This document shows positions 7,416 to 11,700 of a stretch of 11,700 nucleotides of DNA, one piece after another. The notes under the pieces are model-generated. The model did not search any database. It saw nothing but the letters and a program-made list of their open reading frames with translations, and was not told where the DNA came from. Position 1 is the stretch's first letter, and each line of letters opens with the position of its first letter. The translations under genes were made by a program, and so were the position numbers. The stretch is taken from positions 1-11,700 of the forward strand of contig NZVS01000033.1 in the NCBI GenBank assembly GCA_002701555.1, read 5' to 3'. The DNA is from Alphaproteobacteria bacterium (GTDB taxonomy: Bacteria > Pseudomonadota > Alphaproteobacteria > Micavibrionales > Micavibrionaceae).

Positions 7416-7439
7416 TTCTAATTTATATTAAAATTAGAA
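7416..7439 (+). repeat. Perfect 9-bp inverted repeat upstream of hpf
   Basis: TTCTAATTT (7416-7424) and AAATTAGAA (7431-7439) pair perfectly around ATATTA. No T-run follows on either strand, so it is not an ordinary intrinsic terminator. It lies just downstream of the candidate extended -10, at about +8 to +31, where it could be a repressor operator or a leader hairpin. It shares CTAAT/ATTAG arms with the repeat at 6047-6061, but with different spacing. Confidence 0.6.
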
Positions 7440-7509
7440 GACTATGACGGGTATACATACGCCCGCTTGAATGGAAACAAACAGAATATAAAAGAAAAGG
7501 ACACTTCTC

Positions 7510-8127
7510 ATGGAATTGATCGTACATGGTAAACATCTCGACGTCGGTGACGCTTTGCGCACACACATGAAAGACAAGATGGAAGACATAAATGAGAAAT
7601 ATTTTAATCGCGCCATTGATTCAACCATTACAATTGGCCCGGAGGGAAGCTCCCAATACAAAGTACACATTTCAATGCGTGTTGGGAAAGATATACTCGT
7701 ACAATCGACAGTAATAGCAGGCGACCCGTACGGATCATTTGATCAGGCGGCTGAAAAAGTTGCAAAACAGCTTCGCCGCTACAAAAAACGCCTTCGTGAC
7801 CATCATGAGCGTTTGGAAGAAATTCCTGGTGAAACACCCGGCTTCCTCATAAAGGAAAATGTTATTGCACCTGAAAAACAAGATGATGGTGATGAAAAAG
7901 AAGAAGAGGTACTCGGCGATGGCGAGCCTGTCATCGTTGCAGAAATGACCCGCAATATCCAGAAAATGACTGTGTCGGAAGCTGTTATGCGTATGGATCT
8001 GGCAGGAGAATCAGCCATGTTGTTTAGAAACACAAAAACCGATGGGTTGAATATGGTTTATAAACGCTCGGACGGAAATATAGGCTGGGTTGATCCAGAG
8101 AGCTCAAAAGCACACGCTGCAGAATAA
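7510..8127 (+). CDS. hpf: Ribosome hibernation promoting factor, long form
   Basis: Long-form HPF (205 residues) binds the 30S decoding region through its N-terminal S30AE domain and dimerises ribosomes to 100S particles through its C-terminal domain in stationary phase or starvation. The S30AE domain is residues 1-98, with a basic helix around 85-100 (KQLRRYKKRLRDHH). An acidic linker follows (about 105-138). The C-terminal dimerisation domain (about 140-195) carries MTVSEAVMRMDLAGESAMLFRN and ends with DGNIGWVDP. The start ATG is 8 bases after AAGGA (7497-7501). In alphaproteobacteria hpf commonly follows rpoN and precedes ptsN; here murI, murD and an unknown gene intervene. A strong terminator follows. 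The leader contains an inverted repeat and a candidate promoter. Confidence 0.95.
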   Translation: MELIVHGKHLDVGDALRTHMKDKMEDINEKYFNRAIDSTITIGPEGSSQYKVHISMRVGKDILVQSTVIAGDPYGSFDQAAEKVAKQLRRYKKRLRDHHERLEEIPGETPGFLIKENVIAPEKQDDGDEKEEEVLGDGEPVIVAEMTRNIQKMTVSEAVMRMDLAGESAMLFRNTKTDGLNMVYKRSDGNIGWVDPESSKAHAAE

Positions 8128-8152
8128 AATAAGTCTAAGTTCAGATTAAAGG

Positions 8153-8180
8153 AAACTGCCGCGTTGCGGCAGTTTTTTTT
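8153..8180 (+). terminator. Strong intrinsic terminator after hpf
   Basis: A perfect 10-bp stem (AAACTGCCGC, 8153-8162, paired with GCGGCAGTTT, 8166-8175) has a tight GTT loop and runs into eight T (8173-8180). The A-rich 5' side makes it partly able to work in the other direction. It lies 25 bases after the hpf stop and separates hpf from ptsN, which are often co-transcribed elsewhere. Confidence 0.92.
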
Positions 8181-8202
8181 GTGCATACACCCGTTTTTTC
8201 TC

Positions 8203-8231
8203 TGGTCAAATACTTCCTAAAATCCTATTAA
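8203..8231 (+). promoter_or_regulatory. Candidate promoter for the ptsN homologue
   Basis: TGGTCA (8203-8208) and TATTAA (8226-8231) are 17 bases apart, each matching 4/6 of the consensus. The match is weak, but a promoter is expected because the hpf terminator lies just upstream. No convincing sigma-54 (-24/-12) site is seen in 8181-8297. Confidence 0.35.
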
Positions 8232-8297
8232 GCAACATATAAGGGTTCAGCTATAACTGCGTAAAGTTAATAAAACTGGATATAAGATATATTGAAT

Positions 8298-8792
8298 ATG
8301 CACATCTTAAACACAACCCAGATACACTTTGATTTCATTGAAGACAGCATCAAAGCCAATACTGTTGAGGATATTTTTCAGCACGTGGAAGCAGGTCTAA
8401 AAAATCTTGATAATAAAATTCGTTTTAGACGCATAAAGAAGATTCTCCGTCTGGGACATGAGGAGACATCGTATACTATCGGTAATGGGGTTGCTGTTCT
8501 CAATGCAAAGACTTTTGGGGTAAATAGAAAGGTTATTGGTTTTTTACGTTTGTCGAAGCCAGTGGATTTCAAGGCAGATGATGGTAAACAATGTGATCTT
8601 ATAGCGGTTATTCTCTCTCCTCAAAATCACGGGCCTCTTCACTTACGTCGTCTATCGCGTGTGAGCCGTCTTCTAAAAGACACCAAAATAGTTGATAAAT
8701 TGCGCGAAGCAGAAGATGTTGATGTCCTGAAAATACTTCTTGGCTCACCTGACGCTGCGGATAATTCCAAGGAAGTCGCTAAAGCCGCTTAA
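8298..8792 (+). CDS. ptsN: PtsN (EIIA-Ntr) homologue lacking the phosphorylatable His
   Basis: EIIA domain of the nitrogen PTS family, normally phosphorylated by NPr on one histidine and acting as a regulator of K+ transport, stringent response and related processes. The fold signature is clear: TIGNGVAV (about 60-67), FLRLSKPVDFKADDGKQCDL and the HLRRLSRVSRLL helix, which keeps the second conserved His (His115). However, the family's active-site wording GNGVAIPH reads GNGVAVLN, so the phosphorylated histidine is Asn69 (codon AAT, 8502-8504). It therefore cannot work as a classical phosphocarrier. The frame is intact and the rest of the domain is well kept, so it is not an obvious pseudogene. 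The start is uncertain: ATG at 8298 has no Shine-Dalgarno, while an in-frame TTG at 8292 lies 11 bases after GGA. The gene converges on dnaB with a 9-base gap. Confidence 0.85.
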   Translation: MHILNTTQIHFDFIEDSIKANTVEDIFQHVEAGLKNLDNKIRFRRIKKILRLGHEETSYTIGNGVAVLNAKTFGVNRKVIGFLRLSKPVDFKADDGKQCDLIAVILSPQNHGPLHLRRLSRVSRLLKDTKIVDKLREAEDVDVLKILLGSPDAADNSKEVAKAA

Positions 8793-8801
8793 AAGAATTG
8801 T

Positions 8802-10295
8802 CTAGTGATGTTGTTCGAGATCTGAAAATCTTGTGAAATTTGGATCAAAGAACAGCTTGACGGGACCAATAGGACCATGACGCTGTTTACTGACAATGAC
8901 TTCCGCAATATTGGCCGTATCTTGCAAGCGGCGTGACCAGTTTTCATAGCGTTCATTAAATTTTTCAACGGATTCGGAAGTTTTCTGGCTTGGCTCTTCT
9001 CGCGACAAATAATATTCCTCACGATAAATAAACATCACAACATCCGCATCCTGTTCAATCGAACCGGATTCACGCAAATCAGAAAGCATGGGACGTTTAT
9101 CATCACGTGATTCAACCGCACGGGACAACTGGGACAAAGCCAGTACAGGCACTTCCAGTTCTTTGGCAAGAGCCTTTAAACCACGTGTAATTTCTGAAAT
9201 TTCCAAAACCCTGTTTGATTCCGATTGCCGAGTACCATGTCCACGAAGCAATTGCAGATAGTCAACAACAACCAATCCCAGACCGTGCTGACGCTTTAAT
9301 CGTCGTGAGCGTGTTCGTACTGCCCCAATAGACAAAGCGGGTGTGTCATCAATGTATAAAGGAACACTGCTCAAAGCATGGGCGGCTTGAGCAAAGTCAC
9401 GAAACTGGTCTTGCGTGATCATCCCCTTACGAATGGCATCCCCTGAAATGTTCGATTGGTCTGCCAAAATACGTGTTGTTAGCTGATCGTGACTCATCTC
9501 AAGTGAGAAGAAAGCAGTAATTGCCCCCTCTTTACCACCGCTATCAGCAAATGCTTTTGCTGTGTTAAATGCAACATTAACGGCAAGAGCGGTTTTACCC
9601 ATAGATGGGCGGGCGGCAAGAATAAGAAGATCGGAACTGTGTAACCCACCAAGTTTTTTATCCAGATCAACCAAACCTGTCGTTGCGCCTGTAACCTGGC
9701 CTTTTGTGTTATAGGCCTTTTCCGCTACATCAATTGCCGTAAAAACAGAATCCCGTAAAGTTACAAAGCCTTTTTTGGCATCCCCTGTTTCACCAAGTGC
9801 GAATAACTTTGCCTCGGCACCTTCAATGGCATCTGTCGCCTGTACTTCAAGATCAAAAGTCTGGGCCTCTGATATCATGTCAGAAGCAAGTGTAATCAAT
9901 TCTCGGCGTAAATGAAGGTCATAAATAGTACGCGCATAATCTTCTACGTTAGAAAGGCTTACCACTGTTGCTGCCAAATCTGCCAAATAAGAGGCGCCAC
10001 CAACATTTTCCAGCTCTTTATCTTTTTCAAAATAGGATTTTAACGTCACAGGTGATGCGGCTTGTCCACGCTCGGTAAGTGTCACAATGGCTTCATAAAT
10101 ACGTGAATGCGCCCCTGCATAAAAATGAGCCGGCTTAAGATAATCGCTGATCTCTTCTAACTTCCGGTTTTCAAGAAGAAGTGCACCCAGCAAACCTTGC
10201 TCGGCATCCAAATTAAACGGTGTGGCCATAGCCTGCTTACCGCTGCCTTCCGCGGAGTTATTATCTTGTTTTTTTTCAACGGCAGATGCGCTCAT
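8802..10295 (-). CDS. dnaB: Replicative DNA helicase DnaB
   Basis: Hexameric 5'-3' helicase that unwinds DNA at the replication fork and recruits primase. The N-terminal primase-interaction domain begins at FNLDAEQGLLGALL (27-40). The RecA-like C-terminal domain has Walker A ARPSMGKT (228-235), SLEM with the catalytic Glu266, Walker B LVVVDYLQLL (341-350), ALSQLSRAVESR (386-397) and DLRESGSIEQDADV (406-419). At 497 residues it is normal length and has no intein, a common insertion in this family. The first 22 residues are a polar extension; Met23 is an alternative start. Upstream of the ATG only a weak AAAGA is seen as a ribosome binding site. The gene is on the opposite strand to every other gene here. 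A distinct phage DnaB is unlikely, since no phage genes surround it. Confidence 0.97.
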   Translation of the reverse strand: MSASAVEKKQDNNSAEGSGKQAMATPFNLDAEQGLLGALLLENRKLEEISDYLKPAHFYAGAHSRIYEAIVTLTERGQAASPVTLKSYFEKDKELENVGGASYLADLAATVVSLSNVEDYARTIYDLHLRRELITLASDMISEAQTFDLEVQATDAIEGAEAKLFALGETGDAKKGFVTLRDSVFTAIDVAEKAYNTKGQVTGATTGLVDLDKKLGGLHSSDLLILAARPSMGKTALAVNVAFNTAKAFADSGGKEGAITAFFSLEMSHDQLTTRILADQSNISGDAIRKGMITQDQFRDFAQAAHALSSVPLYIDDTPALSIGAVRTRSRRLKRQHGLGLVVVDYLQLLRGHGTRQSESNRVLEISEITRGLKALAKELEVPVLALSQLSRAVESRDDKRPMLSDLRESGSIEQDADVVMFIYREEYYLSREEPSQKTSESVEKFNERYENWSRRLQDTANIAEVIVSKQRHGPIGPVKLFFDPNFTRFSDLEQHH

Positions 10296-10397
10296 AAGTC
10301 TTTTTATACCAGTTACGGGTCCATCCTTAAAAAGATTTATTTTCGCAGTTCTTGGGAATAGCGAGGAACAAATCTATATCTTTTATAAGAGTTGGCT

Positions 10398-10426
10398 ATA
10401 ACACCTTGATTTTTGCCTCCCGTCAA
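10398..10426 (-). promoter_or_regulatory. Candidate dnaB promoter
   Basis: On the minus strand, TTGACG (10426 down to 10421, 5/6 match) is separated by 17 bases from TGTTAT (10403 down to 10398, 4/6 match). This would give a dnaB leader of about 95 bases. The -35 box overlaps one arm of the inverted repeat CCTTGA (10404-10409) / TCAAGG (10423-10428). Confidence 0.45.
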
Positions 10427-10428
10427 GG
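10404..10428. repeat. Inverted repeat in the dnaB-cvpA divergent promoter region
   Basis: CCTTGA (10404-10409) and TCAAGG (10423-10428) are perfect 6-bp arms separated by 13 bases, so their centres are about 19 bases apart. They bracket the candidate dnaB promoter spacer and lie upstream of cvpA. The 173-base divergent region 10296-10468 also contains GATAAT (10440-10445), the best -10-like site for cvpA, without a convincing -35. The repeat may be an operator or simply two chance TTGA-type elements. Confidence 0.35.
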
Positions 10429-10468
10429 CATTGTTTTCGGATAATCGGCAATGTAAAAGATAAAATTT

Positions 10469-11266
10469 ATGGACACTGCAATAATCCCAGAGAATCTCGA
10501 CCTTTCAACCGCTGCAGATATTTTTATCATTATCGTTGTGCTTATCTCTGCTGGCGTGGCATTTTTCAGGGGTCTCATACGTGAAGTCCTTACAATTGCA
10601 GGCGTAATTGGCGGATTGGCAGCGGCGGTGCTTTTTGGCGGCTCGCTAATACCCATGATGGAAGGCTTCCTTGGGGTAGGCGAAGGTGAAGAGGCAAAGA
10701 AACTTTTTGATATTATACCTTACGAGTATATAGCTATTGCACTGGCCTATGGCGCTGTGTTTCTTGGCGTAATTGTTGGCCTTTCGATCCTTAGTCATTT
10801 TTTAACAAAAGCAGCCGCCTCAATCGGACTTGGCCCGATAGACAGAACCTTGGGAATAGCGTTTGGCATTGCACGCGCCGTTTTATTGTTAGGTGTTTTA
10901 TACCTTCCCGTTCATCTGATGTTTTCAGACAAGGACAAGGAAGCATGGTTTGGTAATTCAAATTTGATTGTTTATGTTGAAATGACATCTGATTGGTTGG
11001 CGGGCTACCTTCCTGACACAACCGACCAGACAGCCGAAGAGCGAATGGAATCAATGCCGAAAATTCTTAAAGATCTGGATATATTGAAATCACAGACGCC
11101 TTCAGATGGCTCGGAAGAAGAAGGAGACGATGCAAGTTCAACAATTATCATTTCTCCGGAGTATGAAGAGCGTGCCCGTGAAGAGTTGGAAACCCTCATA
11201 GAAACTATGGATGAGGAAGATGCCATCGAAATTGAAATTCCAGAAGACGAGAATTTAAACCAATAA
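10469..11266 (+). CDS. cvpA: CvpA family membrane protein
   Basis: Inner-membrane protein of the CvpA family, named for colicin V production in E. coli; its molecular role is still unclear, with links to envelope integrity. Four hydrophobic segments are seen at about 15-33, 40-62, 86-110 and 129-151. Family wording is present in AFFRGLIREVLTIAGVIGG (31-49) and LGPIDRTLGIAFGIAR (121-136). E. coli CvpA is about 160 residues; this one has 265 because of a C-terminal cytoplasmic or periplasmic tail (about 185-265) rich in Glu and Asp, typical in kind of alphaproteobacterial CvpA. The start ATG has only a weak A-rich ribosome binding site (AAAAGA, 10455-10460). purF follows after 28 bases, the classic cvpA-purF arrangement. 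Confidence 0.92.
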   Translation: MDTAIIPENLDLSTAADIFIIIVVLISAGVAFFRGLIREVLTIAGVIGGLAAAVLFGGSLIPMMEGFLGVGEGEEAKKLFDIIPYEYIAIALAYGAVFLGVIVGLSILSHFLTKAAASIGLGPIDRTLGIAFGIARAVLLLGVLYLPVHLMFSDKDKEAWFGNSNLIVYVEMTSDWLAGYLPDTTDQTAEERMESMPKILKDLDILKSQTPSDGSEEEGDDASSTIIISPEYEERAREELETLIETMDEEDAIEIEIPEDENLNQ

Positions 11267-11294
11267 CATTATCTGGTAAGGGTGTCATTTAATC

Positions 11295-11700
11295 ATGGAA
11301 GACCAAGATAAATTCAAAGACGAATGCGGTGTATTCGCCATTTTCGGACATAAAGATGCCTCGGCTTTAACGGCACTGGGTCTGCATGCCCTGCAACATC
11401 GTGGGCAGGAAGCTTGCGGGATCGTATCCCATGACAGCGATGTTTTTTATGCAAAGCGCGCGCTTGGACTTGTAGATGATACCTTCGGGCAGGCCTCTGT
11501 TATGTCACAGCTTAAGGGAAATATGGCCGTTGGTCATAACCGCTATGCAACAACAGGTGAAGGTCACATTAGAAATGTCCAGCCCCTTTATGCTGACTTG
11601 TCTTTTGGAGGCTTTGCTGTAGCCCATAACGGCAATTTGACAAATTCACTCCAAATCCGGCAGGATCTGGTGGAAAAAGGCGCTCTTTTCCAATCCACAA
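11295..11700 (+). CDS. purF: Amidophosphoribosyltransferase, 5' part
   Basis: First committed enzyme of purine synthesis, transferring the amide nitrogen of glutamine to PRPP. Only the first 135 residues are in the window; the frame is open to the edge with no defect. It shows the N-terminal nucleophile glutaminase domain: a 10-residue propeptide (MEDQDKFKDE) followed by the catalytic Cys11 in CGVFAIFG, then LQHRGQEACGI (about 33-43), GHNRYATTGE (about 80-89) and AHNGNLTN. The usual GHVRYSTTG wording has small changes (Asn for Val, Ala for Ser) that keep the Arg and Thr residues. The start ATG follows TAAGGGTG (11277-11284). It should be co-transcribed with cvpA. Confidence 0.96.
   Translation, partial: MEDQDKFKDECGVFAIFGHKDASALTALGLHALQHRGQEACGIVSHDSDVFYAKRALGLVDDTFGQASVMSQLKGNMAVGHNRYATTGEGHIRNVQPLYADLSFGGFAVAHNGNLTNSLQIRQDLVEKGALFQST

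Noticed and set aside
7449..7462. GG-N10-GC spacing upstream of hpf, resembling a sigma-54 -24/-12 site, tempting because rpoN is nearby
   Set aside because: Only the GG and GC dinucleotides fit; the TGGCAC and TTGC contexts are absent, and such spacing is common by chance.
7448..7465. Imperfect hairpin CGGGTAT/ATACGCCCG before hpf as a terminator
   Set aside because: The stem has a two-base bulge and a loop too small to be stable, and no T-run follows.
8298..8792. Calling the ptsN homologue a pseudogene
   Set aside because: The frame is intact, flanking domain motifs are conserved and the change is confined to the active-site segment, so loss of phosphorylation with retained function fits better.
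1..11700. CRISPR arrays, insertion sequences, tRNA or rRNA genes, attachment sites
   Set aside because: No regularly spaced repeats, transposase-like genes, terminal inverted repeats or RNA-gene features were seen on either strand.

Overview
The window reads as ordinary chromosome of an alphaproteobacterium with moderate to low GC. I see no phage, transposon, CRISPR or RNA genes. The alphaproteobacterial placement is inferred from gene order (rpsF-rpsR-rplI near dnaB and cvpA-purF; lptB-rpoN near hpf-ptsN), from a long-form HPF, and from a TTGACA-N17-TAGCTT type promoter. I cannot name a genus.

Layout. (1) 11-1402, plus strand: rpsF-rpsR-rplI, three ribosomal protein genes closed by a strong intrinsic terminator. 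The L9 gene carries an unusually long charged tail. (2) 1569-6011, plus: lptB (LPS-transport ATPase), rpoN (sigma-54), murI (glutamate racemase) and murD (D-glutamate-adding ligase), closely spaced and probably co-transcribed. MurI makes the D-glutamate that MurD adds to UDP-MurNAc-L-Ala, so two consecutive steps of peptidoglycan precursor synthesis sit between rpoN and hpf. (3) 6071-7375, plus: a 434-residue protein I do not recognise, with its own good promoter. (4) 7510-8792, plus: long-form hpf (ribosome hibernation), a strong terminator, then a PtsN (EIIA-Ntr) homologue whose phosphorylatable histidine is replaced by asparagine. (5) 8802-10295, minus: dnaB, the replicative helicase, convergent with ptsN with only 9 bases between them. 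(6) 10469 to the end, plus: cvpA and the 5' part of purF, which runs off the window.

In most alphaproteobacteria I know of, rpsF-rpsR-rplI is followed directly by dnaB (then alr, radA, cvpA, purF), and lptB-rpoN-hpf-ptsN is a separate cluster preceded by lptC-lptA. Here the second cluster sits inside the first, dnaB is inverted, alr and radA are absent, and lptC/lptA do not precede lptB.

I found no clearly new multi-gene system. The best leads are the histidine-less PtsN, the unidentified 434-residue gene between murD and hpf, the murI-murD pair next to rpoN, and perfect inverted repeats in the leaders of the unknown gene and hpf.
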